NCBI GenBank assembly: GCA_024696005.1
Contig: JAILHF010000049.1
Location: 29,400 to 93,399, forward strand
Origin: Lachnospiraceae bacterium
Lineage (GTDB): Bacteria > Bacillota > Clostridia > Lachnospirales > Lachnospiraceae
Reading direction: 5' to 3'
Length of the DNA: 64,000 bases
Below the pieces are notes generated by a model. That model did not search any database, was not told the DNA's origin, and was given only the letters and a program-made list of their open reading frames with translations. The translations under genes were made by a program, and so were the position numbers. Below are positions 8,601 to 16,020 of the stretch, one piece after another (the first letter of the stretch is position 1; each line of letters opens with the position of its first letter).

Positions 8601-11600
8601 CGGAGCCTGCGAGGATACGAAAGCGTACAAACTGTATCCTTCCATGGAGATTCCCGGGGATAACGGATTGGATTACTCGATCACCTCGGTCTATGGAAAA
8701 TTCACCGCGTGCCGCATCCTTTCTGCCGGTGATTATGATCTGCATTGCTTTAACGAAGCCGGTGAAGAGGTTTCGGTGATCCGGAACAAGATCCATGTGA
8801 CAAACGATCCCGTTGTCCTTTACGATGAAGGCCTGTGGGCAGATGCAGGCTGTGAAGGCAGGTATGTTTATGCCACCGTATACGGTTATAACCTGGATCT
8901 TTCCACGCCGCCGGTGATCACGGACGGAACGACCGAGTATACCAATGCGGTATCGATCAAGCAGTATGCCCATTCCATTGATGAAGAATACTACGATGAG
9001 GAAGAGGAAGAGAATAGCAGGTATACTGATTACTATTACTACTACGCGAACGAATATGTCTTCAAACTGGAAAAGAACGCAAACTGGGACAAGATCCTGA
9101 AGGCGGATCCCGCAACGGTATACTATATTGAGTTCAAGGGCAAGAATGTCAAGGACCTGCGCACGGACGGGATCGAAGGAAAGAGCTGGACAGCAAAGGA
9201 GCTTTGGGATCTGGATGCGTACGCAAACAGCTCCTGGTTTGAAGTGGAGTCGGTGGTCTATAACTGGAAAACGGATTATTTCGAGCTCAGGGTTGATACC
9301 ACTTCCGCAAACCAGCTGCTGAATGTCGAGATCGGCCGTTACGACTACAGTGATGAAGAGGACGAAGAATACGTACTTTACGGTACCGCGAGCGGCAGGC
9401 CGGACGCAAAGGGCAATATGAAACTGCGCTTTAAAAAGCCTGACGGGAGCCCTTATGTCCCGACCGACGGTGAAAATGTATATCTGAACTTCTATTCGGA
9501 CAAGCATGAATATCTGGGCGATTACGACATGCGTGTGGAGTATTATAACTATCCCAATGAAACCTACGGAGGTTATTCATCAGCGTCCAAGATGAGTCTG
9601 CTTCCTGACCGCTGGTATTATCAGGAGGGTTCGGTAACACTGAATCTGACCGCTTCCGGATTGCCGGAGGCACACAAGACCGACAAGCTGTTTGTGAACG
9701 TCCTTGCCGTATCACTGGAGTACGACGAAGAATACCATTATTACCGCTACGTATATAACAAAGTAACCACGATCTCCCTGAACAAAGCCAAGTCCAAGGA
9801 CGGAAAGGATTACTTTACGGTAACGGGCTGGAAGCCGGATAACAATTTCCCTGTGGGCGATTATAATCTGGGATTGTTCGAGACGGTGGACGGAAAAGAT
9901 GTCAATATCGCATCTTCGATCACGATCCATGTGGTGAAAGAGCGCTATACCATGACGGCACAGTCCCTGACCTGGTTTGATGACGGCACGGGCGCAAAGC
10001 TGTATGCCAGCGCACCGCTCCTGACCGACAAAACCCTTTCGGACCAGAAGGAACGGGATAAGTTTGTGGCGGACAACGGTCTGGCTGTCCATGTCTATGA
10101 CAGCAACAAAAAGCCGGTGGCCGTCGAGACCAGTCTGATCCAGCTGACCTGGCCGGATGGGCGCATGATCTGGGATGTGAAGGGCCTGGATCCCGAGGAA
10201 TACGGCTACTACTTCGCGATCACCGTTAACGGGCAGTGTCCGAAGAGTGACGGTGGGTCCGATTACTATGACTCACAGTACGGCGAGTGGTATGACAAGA
10301 GTTACTATTGCTATTATCACAGCGCGAAGGGCGGTATTTACGGCATGACCGTGAGCGATGAGCAGTATGCCGTGCCTTATACCGTGCGTTTTTACAAGTA
10401 CAGCGACCCGCGTTCCATGGTAAAGAGCATCACGCTGAAGTCGACTTCGATCTATTATTTCACGCCGGAGGACATGGAGGGGATCGATTCCGATACGATC
10501 TATACGGTAAATGTGATCAATAAATACGGCGAGATAATCGACAACACGATAGGTTATTTCTGGAGCAATCCGGAGGCCTTCCGTGACAAGTCCAAGAATG
10601 TCGCGCTCAAGAGCCTGGCGATCACCCGGGCGAGAGCCATGGAGGTGGGTGAGAGCCTGCAGCTTTCGGTGGAGTTCACGCCTTCGGATGTGACGAACAA
10701 GACCGTGTACTGGAGCAGCTCCGATACGGATGTGGCAGTCATCTCCTCTTACGGCATGGTTACGGCAAAGAAGCTCGGTACCACCACGATCACGCTGAAA
10801 TCGTCCGACGGCAAGAAGACCGCCCACTTTGTTCTGAATGTCATTGACAAGAGCAAGAGCCTTTATGTGGAATTTGAGAAAGAAGAGCGTTACGTATATA
10901 CCGGTGAAAAGATCACCCCGGCCGTAGCGGTTTATTCCGGCGGCAGGAAGCTGATGGAGGGTACGGATTACAAGGTAAGCTACAGCAACAATCTGAATGC
11001 TTCCTCTGCGGCAAAGGTAACCGTTACCGGCGTAACGGTGCCCGGAAAAGTGGTCAGGACCTTTACCATCAACCGCAGGCCCCTGGATGATGAGGAAGTG
11101 ACGGCAGCAGAGCTGATCGTGGCCAGCGGAAAGTCGGCTAACCCGGTGCTTTACCTGGGCAAATACAAGCTGTCAAGCAAGGATTTCTCTTTCGACAGCA
11201 AAAAGAAGTTTACGGCGAACGGAACCCTGACTCTCAGCGGACAAGGAAACTTCATGGGCACAAGGGTGCTGGATGTGACGGTCGGTACCGCGAAGACTTT
11301 GAAGGTGAAGAGCTTTAGTCCCGTTTCCCGAACCTATGACGGCACGGAGCAGCGCCTTGGCGCGAAGGAACTTGTGGTTGTGGATTCAAAGAGCGGGGCA
11401 GAACTGAAAGAGGGCGTGGATTATGTCCTGTCCTATCAGGATGATATCACGTCGGCAGGTGTCGTGAAGGTTAGGATCCTCGGGATGGGCCTCTACAATA
11501 GCTCGGTCGCGAAGAGCTACAAGATCCAGGCGCTTAAGGCTAGTGGTGTAAGCGTAAACGTCGCGGCGGAAGTAAACTATGATCCGAACGGTGCTAAGCC

Positions 11601-12354
11601 TTCCGTAGAGGTACTCTATAAGAACCGGACGTTGACGGCCGGTAAGGATTATAAAGTGAGCTTTAAGAAGAACAAGGAAGCGGGAAAAGCAGAAGCGAAG
11701 GTCACTTTCCTCGGCAATTACAAGGGAACATCCGGTCAGATCAAGAACTTCCATGTCAAAGCGATATCCCTGAGTGCCAACAGCGTGAGCATCAACTGCC
11801 CGGATATGGCCTGGTATAAGGATGCCAAGCTGCTTTCAACACCTTATGTGACGCTGAACGGAATGGAGATAACGAAGGCCAATTACACGCCCACCTACTT
11901 CATCAACGGAAAAGAGATCACGACACGGAAGGTTACCCAGGCCGATTTCGGAAAGGAAAACAGTGTTACCGTGACGGTGAAGCTGGAAGCAAAGGGTAAG
12001 AATGTTAAGGGTACTGCTACCGCAAGCTATGTGATCACAAAGTGTACCCAGTCCGGTGATCTGTCCAAGGCAAAAGTGGAGATCAAGAAGCAGAACGGCA
12101 AGACCGTAAGCAGCATTCCGTTTACCGGGTCCCCCATCGAGATGAAGGGTGAATACAAGCTGGTAGTGACACTGGACGGAACCGTGCTGACGGAGGGCAA
12201 GGATTACACGGTCAGTTACGCAAACAACATCTACAAAGGCAAAGCATATGTCATCGTGAACGGACTGGGAGACAACAGTACCGAGAAAACGAAGTACTAC
12301 GGCAGCAAGACCAAGAACTTTACCATTACCACGGGTACGTTGAACTGGTTCTGA
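5629..12354 (+). CDS. Giant secreted surface protein with FN3-like, leucine-rich-repeat, Big2 and C-terminal repeat domains
   Basis: The chosen ATG (5629) follows AAAGGAGGG by eight bases and gives 2241 residues; an upstream ATG at 5593 lacks a site. Residues 1-33 form a signal peptide (MKRKLYRF, hydrophobic core, MAVSAAPE). Next come an acidic linker and several fibronectin-like beta modules rich in Tyr and acidic runs. A short leucine-rich-repeat stretch lies near residues 762-805 (LKKLKTVDLDFNEVETLPDL). A bacterial Ig-like Big2 domain lies near 1657-1740 (YWSSSDTDVAVIS, then GTTTITLKSSDG). After it come at least four related modules of about 90 residues (LxxGxDYxVSYxNN). No LPXTG motif or SLH domain ends the protein; it stops at GTLNWF. 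It is probably released or held non-covalently and could be an adhesin or matrix protein. No enzyme domain was seen. Confidence 0.85.
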   Translation: MKRKLYRFLSSMLTASMLLSDFGTMAVSAAPETAVVAEAETEASGEESEPEKETASGNGSVSSDRPKATNEETEIPEVDGDEIAYLVNTEPGHFGTRFGVTLSGLGEEETADVYLLLTDDETVDLTEGTGTVSENMMPYLYDGHLVNVRENDTSWINLGMEGAMLKPGTTYYYRLLRKDGDQYRYLDTTFDTFQTMPLSSISIQKTGEYETYTSVRLYWSFSGFCWDDEYFSQIRFFADKSENTEWTETLANNTVSINASKLAGVLSSNEVYGQNGDTATDFPAGEAELEPGTEYTGVLLLCADNGSDDVYYVLGEPTTIETKSTGTVSANASANSYTANIKAVFGGEDEYDEYDPLNIPYELMAKYYGMETFLIYTADAEKDLFEGKACADSLEGYETCTSMVKDRKLKKNKQMYMRLMSQYSLGYDSALKPATTYRYRIAVPDGERYWFVTPEQSFTTGAAVTQSRVNIDSVSLRQYGFEAERIGFRLNNWGEEEIIGMELVDENGNVLKRPATDDEDEPSTFWTDDDGEVEEDEEGFVTWYGGLFSTSANSATIRIIVYTGENGEKTNIDYPLSAEAYKRRDPAERKISVSVDALTNALKAELELEPYYGIDYYEATLYYKLSTDAEYISETREFDSDDDDETLVSNCRLDLNGLSQNASYDYYLTVTSRWDPDRVILSYGSATEPKKINTGTVSEYSRDDFKDKALYDELVRQGYTMTNETLEGLVDLSIFSVFGDTPIVSLEDLPEKMPSLTSVRIYSHDIKDISPLLKLKKLKTVDLDFNEVETLPDLSGVSWRYLSLAGNYVQYEAAGNAGYHSGEWHASYRRTKELGTEKTAYIDRNGKYPLLFNFPGKADSRTWTMTVSMNGVSRTYDSTQTDKVVCSGSEWTGKAAFIVPDAKSDFSLEKGQEYTFNVSISDPYHEQPIVSGSCSIRFADTDYDLPDQYLAPTDKLVYIEQSISMDAIERGVYSAEVRKGDTVYLKNKAELGACEDTKAYKLYPSMEIPGDNGLDYSITSVYGKFTACRILSAGDYDLHCFNEAGEEVSVIRNKIHVTNDPVVLYDEGLWADAGCEGRYVYATVYGYNLDLSTPPVITDGTTEYTNAVSIKQYAHSIDEEYYDEEEEENSRYTDYYYYYANEYVFKLEKNANWDKILKADPATVYYIEFKGKNVKDLRTDGIEGKSWTAKELWDLDAYANSSWFEVESVVYNWKTDYFELRVDTTSANQLLNVEIGRYDYSDEEDEEYVLYGTASGRPDAKGNMKLRFKKPDGSPYVPTDGENVYLNFYSDKHEYLGDYDMRVEYYNYPNETYGGYSSASKMSLLPDRWYYQEGSVTLNLTASGLPEAHKTDKLFVNVLAVSLEYDEEYHYYRYVYNKVTTISLNKAKSKDGKDYFTVTGWKPDNNFPVGDYNLGLFETVDGKDVNIASSITIHVVKERYTMTAQSLTWFDDGTGAKLYASAPLLTDKTLSDQKERDKFVADNGLAVHVYDSNKKPVAVETSLIQLTWPDGRMIWDVKGLDPEEYGYYFAITVNGQCPKSDGGSDYYDSQYGEWYDKSYYCYYHSAKGGIYGMTVSDEQYAVPYTVRFYKYSDPRSMVKSITLKSTSIYYFTPEDMEGIDSDTIYTVNVINKYGEIIDNTIGYFWSNPEAFRDKSKNVALKSLAITRARAMEVGESLQLSVEFTPSDVTNKTVYWSSSDTDVAVISSYGMVTAKKLGTTTITLKSSDGKKTAHFVLNVIDKSKSLYVEFEKEERYVYTGEKITPAVAVYSGGRKLMEGTDYKVSYSNNLNASSAAKVTVTGVTVPGKVVRTFTINRRPLDDEEVTAAELIVASGKSANPVLYLGKYKLSSKDFSFDSKKKFTANGTLTLSGQGNFMGTRVLDVTVGTAKTLKVKSFSPVSRTYDGTEQRLGAKELVVVDSKSGAELKEGVDYVLSYQDDITSAGVVKVRILGMGLYNSSVAKSYKIQALKASGVSVNVAAEVNYDPNGAKPSVEVLYKNRTLTAGKDYKVSFKKNKEAGKAEAKVTFLGNYKGTSGQIKNFHVKAISLSANSVSINCPDMAWYKDAKLLSTPYVTLNGMEITKANYTPTYFINGKEITTRKVTQADFGKENSVTVTVKLEAKGKNVKGTATASYVITKCTQSGDLSKAKVEIKKQNGKTVSSIPFTGSPIEMKGEYKLVVTLDGTVLTEGKDYTVSYANNIYKGKAYVIVNGLGDNSTEKTKYYGSKTKNFTITTGTLNWF

Positions 12355-12374
12355 GTAGTCAAAACAGAAAATGC

Positions 12375-12403
12375 TTGACATTGCTTTGTGAAAAGAGTAA
12401 TCT
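12375..12403 (+). promoter_or_regulatory. Sigma-A promoter for leader and phosphodiesterase operon
   Basis: TTGACA (12375-12380), a 17-base spacer and TAATCT (12398-12403). The next gene starts about 240 bases downstream, leaving room for a structured leader. Confidence 0.65.
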
Positions 12404-12456
12404 TAGCGCAATATCATTCATGAGTTAACAGCAAAGCATACAGGAGTGTATTTCCT

Positions 12457-12567
12457 TTGAGAAGAAACGGATACGAAAACGCAGATACCATCATCAACAT
12501 CGTACGCATGGATTATGTGTATGACATGCGTGACGTACGCGGATTTTCGGATCAAAGGGAAGAATAG
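12457..12567 (+). CDS. Candidate 36-residue leader ORF in the 5' leader
   Basis: A TTG at 12457 follows AGGAG (12442-12446) by ten bases and opens a 36-codon frame ending TAG at 12567; an internal ATG at 12508 would give 19 residues beginning MDYVYDMRDVRG. The frame sits between a promoter and an intrinsic terminator, the usual position of an attenuation leader peptide. The segment VYDMRDVR resembles, as far as I recall, the VFQMRNVDK part of the ErmB leader peptide, but this may be chance. An imperfect inverted repeat (CGTACGCATG near 12500 against ATGCGT..CGTACG near 12527) overlaps it. Confidence 0.4.
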   Translation: MRRNGYENADTIINIVRMDYVYDMRDVRGFSDQREE

Positions 12568-12596
12568 CATTTCAGGATCAAAGAGTATTTTCACTG

Positions 12597-12633
12597 ACCG
12601 CCTGTTCTTCCGGAACAGGCGGTTATTTTTTTC
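12597..12633 (+). terminator. Intrinsic terminator or attenuator directly before the phosphodiesterase gene
   Basis: ACCGCCTGTTC (12597-12607) pairs with GAACAGGCGGT (12613-12623) around a five-base loop and is followed by a run of T residues. The T run touches the AGGAGG site of the gene starting at 12647. It lies downstream of the promoter at 12375, so it should act as an attenuator rather than as an end-of-operon terminator. Confidence 0.85.
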
Positions 12634-12646
12634 AGGAGGAAACAGC

Positions 12647-13759
12647 ATGAAAAAGGAAATCATATGGCCCGATCACAAAAACTGCATCGCGAATCTTCCG
12701 AACTCGCTGCTGAAGCATTACGGCATCGCGCCGAAGGGAGACAGCCTTCCGCTTTTGGATGCACGTCTTGCGAGGGACTACAAAAACATCGTCGTGCTGC
12801 TTCTGGACGGGATGGGCAAAGTGATCCTGGAGCGTCACCTGCAGGAAGACGGTGCTTTTCGTTCGCATCTGGCCGGGATCTATGAGTCGGTCTTTCTTTC
12901 GACCACCGTGGCTGCGACTACATCGGTCCTCTCCGGGCTGGAGCCCTGCGAACACGCGTGGCTCGGCTGGGATAACTACTATCCGCAGATCGACAAAAAC
13001 GTCACGGTGTTTCTGAACACGATACAGGGAACGGATGAACCCGCAGCGCCTTATAACGTGGCGCAGACCTTTACACCGTACGAGAGCGTGCCGGAGCTGA
13101 TCGGAAAAAGCGGCATAGAGACACACATGGTTGCCACCTTTCTGGATAAAGAGCTGGAGAGCATCGACGACATCTGCGCAAAGATCAAAGAGCATTGCGA
13201 GGGCGCGGGCCGCCATTTCATCTATGCCTACGACAAGGATCCGGACGGCCTGCTTCACAGAAACGGCTGCGGATCACAGGAGGTTCACGAAGAGCTTGTC
13301 CGCATGGAGGCAGCAGTCGGGCGGCTTTCGAAGGAACTGGAGGATGCGCTGATCATCGTGACGGCGGACCACGGACATATCGATACGCGGGGCTGCGTCA
13401 TCAAAGATTACCCGAAGATCAGTGACTGCCTGCTGCGCATGCCTTCGCTGGAACCGCGCGTGCTGAACCTTTTCATCAAAGAGGGAAAGAAGGAGATCTT
13501 CCGGGAGGAATTTGAGCGGGAGTTTGGCGAAGATTTCCTGCTGATGCCGATGGAAGAGGTGCTGGAGAAAAAGCTTCTCGGGACCGGAACGCCGCACAGG
13601 GAATTCCGCGGCATGCTGGGCGATTTCCTGGCGATCGCGACCGGTGATCTGGGGATCTACAACGATGAGGAAAAATGGGTATCGCTGCACGGAAGCCTGA
13701 CGGCGGACGAAATGCTGATCCCGCTGATCGTATTTGACACAAAGGAACACAAAGGCTGA
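12647..13759 (+). CDS. Type I phosphodiesterase / nucleotide pyrophosphatase (alkaline phosphatase superfamily)
   Basis: The product has 370 residues, starting at an ATG with AGGAGG seven bases upstream. The metal site residues of the superfamily are visible: VVLLLDGMGK (Asp near residue 50), the nucleophile region STTVAATTSVLSG (Thr near residue 90) and TADHGHID near residue 247. No signal peptide is present, so it acts in the cytoplasm. The substrate is not evident; relatives hydrolyse nucleotide or lipid phosphodiesters. It sits behind a leader with a short ORF and terminator and is followed after 16 bases by a kinase-acetyltransferase fusion, so the two are probably co-induced. Overlapping open frames on both strands here are shadows. 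Confidence 0.85.
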   Translation: MKKEIIWPDHKNCIANLPNSLLKHYGIAPKGDSLPLLDARLARDYKNIVVLLLDGMGKVILERHLQEDGAFRSHLAGIYESVFLSTTVAATTSVLSGLEPCEHAWLGWDNYYPQIDKNVTVFLNTIQGTDEPAAPYNVAQTFTPYESVPELIGKSGIETHMVATFLDKELESIDDICAKIKEHCEGAGRHFIYAYDKDPDGLLHRNGCGSQEVHEELVRMEAAVGRLSKELEDALIIVTADHGHIDTRGCVIKDYPKISDCLLRMPSLEPRVLNLFIKEGKKEIFREEFEREFGEDFLLMPMEEVLEKKLLGTGTPHREFRGMLGDFLAIATGDLGIYNDEEKWVSLHGSLTADEMLIPLIVFDTKEHKG

Positions 13760-13775
13760 AGGGAGGAGGAGAAAA

Positions 13776-14828
13776 ATGGACCTGGTATTATTGATCGGAA
13801 GCGGAGCCGTCGGGAAGATGACGGTCGGACAGGAATTGATGAAGATCACGGATTTCAGGCTCTTTCACAATCACATGACGATCGAGCCCGTGATCGAGAT
13901 CTTCGGCTATTTCAACGGGGCGCTGGTAAACAAGCTCCGAGAGGACATCTTTGAGGAGTTTCTGCGTTCGGAGCAAAAGGGAATGATCTTTACCTACATG
14001 TGGGCGTTTGACCTGCAGTCCGACTGGGATTTCATCAAAGGGGTCACGGACCGTTTTGAAGCAACGGGCGGGACCGTATACTATGTCGAGCTCGTGGCAG
14101 ATCAGGCAGTCCGGCTGGAGCGCAACAAAACGGAAAACCGTCTGCGGAACAAGGCATCCAAGCGTGACCTGCAGATCTCCGAAGACCGGCTGAAAAACGA
14201 GGACAGCCATTACCGTCTGGAGAGCAGGGAGGGAGAGCTGCCCTTTGCGAACTACTTTAAGATCGACAACACAAAGCTGGAGCCGGATGAGGTCGCGAGG
14301 ATGATAAAGGAACACTTCGGCTTTCCGGACCGCGGAGCCGACGAGCTGATGAACCGCATCAAATTAAAGAAGGTGGCAGAAGAGGATCTGGAGCTGCTTC
14401 ATGAGATGCAGGTGGAGAGCTTCATGCCGTTGTACGAGAAGTACCATGATGAGATCTCGCCGGCGATCGAGCCCATCGAGCGCATAAAAGGGCGTTTCGC
14501 GCAGCCGAACAGAAGCTACTTCTTCATCGAAAAGGACGGCGCCAAAGTGGGTGTGATCAATGTGGGACACAGGGATCCGGATGAAAAGGAGATTTCGTTC
14601 ATCAGCCCGATCTTCATCCTTCCGAAATACCAGGGACAGGGGATCGGATACGCCGTGATCATGAAAGTGTTTAGCATGTATCCGCAGGTAAAGACCTGGA
14701 AGCTCGATACGATACTCGAAGAGAAGGGCAACTGTCATCTGTATGAAAAATGCGGTTTCGTGCGGATCGGCGAAGCGCGGAAGATCAATGAAAAGATGAC
14801 GATCGTCGATTACGAGAGAAGGTGCTGA
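13776..14828 (+). CDS. P-loop kinase-like domain fused to a GNAT acetyltransferase
   Basis: The ATG at 13776 follows GGGAGGAGG and gives 350 residues. Residues 1-190 form a P-loop domain: LLIGSGAVGKMTVGQEL is a Walker A variant (GKMT rather than GKT/S), followed by FRLFHNHM and an RNKTENRLRNKASKRD lid-like segment typical of small-molecule kinases. Residues about 200-350 form a GNAT domain with the acetyl-CoA loop PKYQGQGIGYAV and a final YEKCGFVRIGE. A kinase plus acetyltransferase in one chain resembles the layout of bifunctional drug-modifying enzymes, but no specific substrate can be read from the sequence. It shares a transcript with the upstream phosphodiesterase. The next unit starts with its own promoter 46 bases downstream. 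Confidence 0.8.
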   Translation: MDLVLLIGSGAVGKMTVGQELMKITDFRLFHNHMTIEPVIEIFGYFNGALVNKLREDIFEEFLRSEQKGMIFTYMWAFDLQSDWDFIKGVTDRFEATGGTVYYVELVADQAVRLERNKTENRLRNKASKRDLQISEDRLKNEDSHYRLESREGELPFANYFKIDNTKLEPDEVARMIKEHFGFPDRGADELMNRIKLKKVAEEDLELLHEMQVESFMPLYEKYHDEISPAIEPIERIKGRFAQPNRSYFFIEKDGAKVGVINVGHRDPDEKEISFISPIFILPKYQGQGIGYAVIMKVFSMYPQVKTWKLDTILEEKGNCHLYEKCGFVRIGEARKINEKMTIVDYERRC

Positions 14829-14873
14829 AGGGCGGATCCTTAAGGGCTGCGGACCGAGCGCCCGAAAAAAGCG

Positions 14874-14902
14874 TTGACAAGAATGATCTGCTTTGTTATG
14901 AT
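14874..14902 (+). promoter_or_regulatory. Strong sigma-A promoter before the 22-residue leader ORF
   Basis: TTGACA (14874-14879), a 17-base spacer and TATGAT (14897-14902), close to consensus. Transcription would begin near 14909, some 280 bases before the methyltransferase gene. Confidence 0.85.
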
Positions 14903-14938
14903 GTGCAGGAAATAAATCTTAAAGAAAGCGAGGTAAGC

Positions 14939-15007
14939 ATGATGGAAGTAATGAAGAATGAGATTGCAATTGCATACAGCGTGAAGACCTCGGTTTGTGC
15001 ATATTGA
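14939..15007 (+). CDS. Candidate 22-residue leader peptide
   Basis: ATG at 14939 with a GAGG site upstream opens 22 codons and stops with TGA at 15005. The peptide begins MMEVMKNEIAIAY and ends SVKTSVCAY. It lies 37 bases after a strong promoter and is followed 33 bases later by an intrinsic terminator, so it has the geometry of a regulatory leader rather than a protein gene. The IAIAY core is reminiscent, from memory only, of the hydrophobic arrest segments of Erm leader peptides. The codons for TSVC (CCTCGGTTTG, 14988-14997) can pair with the 5' arm of the terminator (15038-15047), giving a possible antiterminator. Confidence 0.6.
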   Translation: MMEVMKNEIAIAYSVKTSVCAY

Positions 15008-15039
15008 TCCGATAAGGATCATCCGGATGTTTCTGTTCT

Positions 15040-15068
15040 GACCGTGGCATGTGTCACGGTCTTTTTTT
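15040..15068 (+). terminator. Intrinsic terminator/attenuator before the methyltransferase gene
   Basis: GACCGTG (15040-15046) pairs with CACGGTC (15055-15061) and is followed by seven T residues. It lies between the leader ORF and the methyltransferase. A further hairpin, GTGACT/AGTCAC at about 15145-15163, sits just before the ribosome binding site. Confidence 0.88.
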
Positions 15069-15186
15069 GCCCGTTTGTCCCGGGATCTCCCATGCTGTAA
15101 CAAAAACTTTGCGTCCGAAAGGACAGCAGCTTTTATCATTTGTGTGACTGTAAAAAAGTCACGGATCAATTCATGTGGAGGAAAAA

Positions 15187-16020
15187 ATGAGTTATAACTG
15201 GATCAATGCAAAAGATTACACGATGAACAGCTTCCTGCTGTTCGACCGCTGGGCACTTCAGTGGATCTTTACGGATTGCAGCGTTTATGACTGGTTCCCG
15301 TCCGAAGGCCGGGATTACAAGCTGGACATGGCAAAGGCGCTTTTCCGGTATCCGCATGTTGTCTGGTATGTGCGCAACAAAGCGCCGGAATGCGCGCCGT
15401 TCCTTGATGAAGTGCAGGCGATCCCCGGCGAAAACTGGACAGAGGAGGAGATGAGAGAAGCCGAGACCGCGATCCTGCAGGCGCACGAGACTTTTGTCGT
15501 TTATGCATTTCCGAAGGTCATGGAACAGGTGAACTATATCCGTAACTGGGATGAAAAATATCTTCATGAACTGGTCGATCTGAAGGACAAGCTGGTTCTG
15601 GATGTCGGTTCCGGTACCGGAAGGCTTGCCTTTGCCGCGGCGAAGAAAGCAAGGCGCGTCTATGCCAGCGAACCCTGTGACTGTCTGCGGGAATACATGC
15701 GGGACAGGATCAAAGCAGAGGGGATAAGCAACGTCCGGGTCCTGGATGGAGAAGTGTTAAGCCTTCCGTATGAAGATGACAGCTTTGATGTTGTCATGAG
15801 CGGACACGTGATCGGGGATCATTATGAAGAAGAGATCGCGGAAATCACACGGATCACCAAAGACGCCGGATGGCTGGTGATATGCAACGGCGATGACGAA
15901 ACCAGGCGAACTGCGCCTGACCCGGAGCTGGTATCAAGAGGCTTTGAATGGTTCCGTCATGAAAGCGTGGAAGGCGGCATCATCTATAATTACAGAAAGC
16001 AGGTAAAAAAGAATGAATAA
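15187..16020 (+). CDS. Class I SAM-dependent methyltransferase
   Basis: The ATG at 15187 has TGGAGG five bases upstream and gives 277 residues. The Rossmann-fold motifs start near residue 135: LVLDVGSGTGRLAFAAA (motif I), VYASEPCD (acidic end of strand 2), VRVLDGEVLSLPYEDDSFDVVMSGHV (motifs II and III). Residues 1-130 are an extra helical, Trp- and Tyr-rich region with no match I can name. The target is unknown: it could be rRNA, a drug or another small molecule. The gene overlaps the following RsgA-type GTPase gene by eight bases, so they are translationally coupled. Its leader with a short ORF and terminator suggests regulation by translation conditions. Confidence 0.85.
   Translation: MSYNWINAKDYTMNSFLLFDRWALQWIFTDCSVYDWFPSEGRDYKLDMAKALFRYPHVVWYVRNKAPECAPFLDEVQAIPGENWTEEEMREAETAILQAHETFVVYAFPKVMEQVNYIRNWDEKYLHELVDLKDKLVLDVGSGTGRLAFAAAKKARRVYASEPCDCLREYMRDRIKAEGISNVRVLDGEVLSLPYEDDSFDVVMSGHVIGDHYEEEIAEITRITKDAGWLVICNGDDETRRTAPDPELVSRGFEWFRHESVEGGIIYNYRKQVKKNE

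Noticed and set aside
12410..12646. The 12.4 kb leader as a known riboswitch
   Set aside because: I looked for conserved cores of common riboswitches and T-boxes by eye and found none. Only the short ORF, the inverted repeat and the terminator can be supported.
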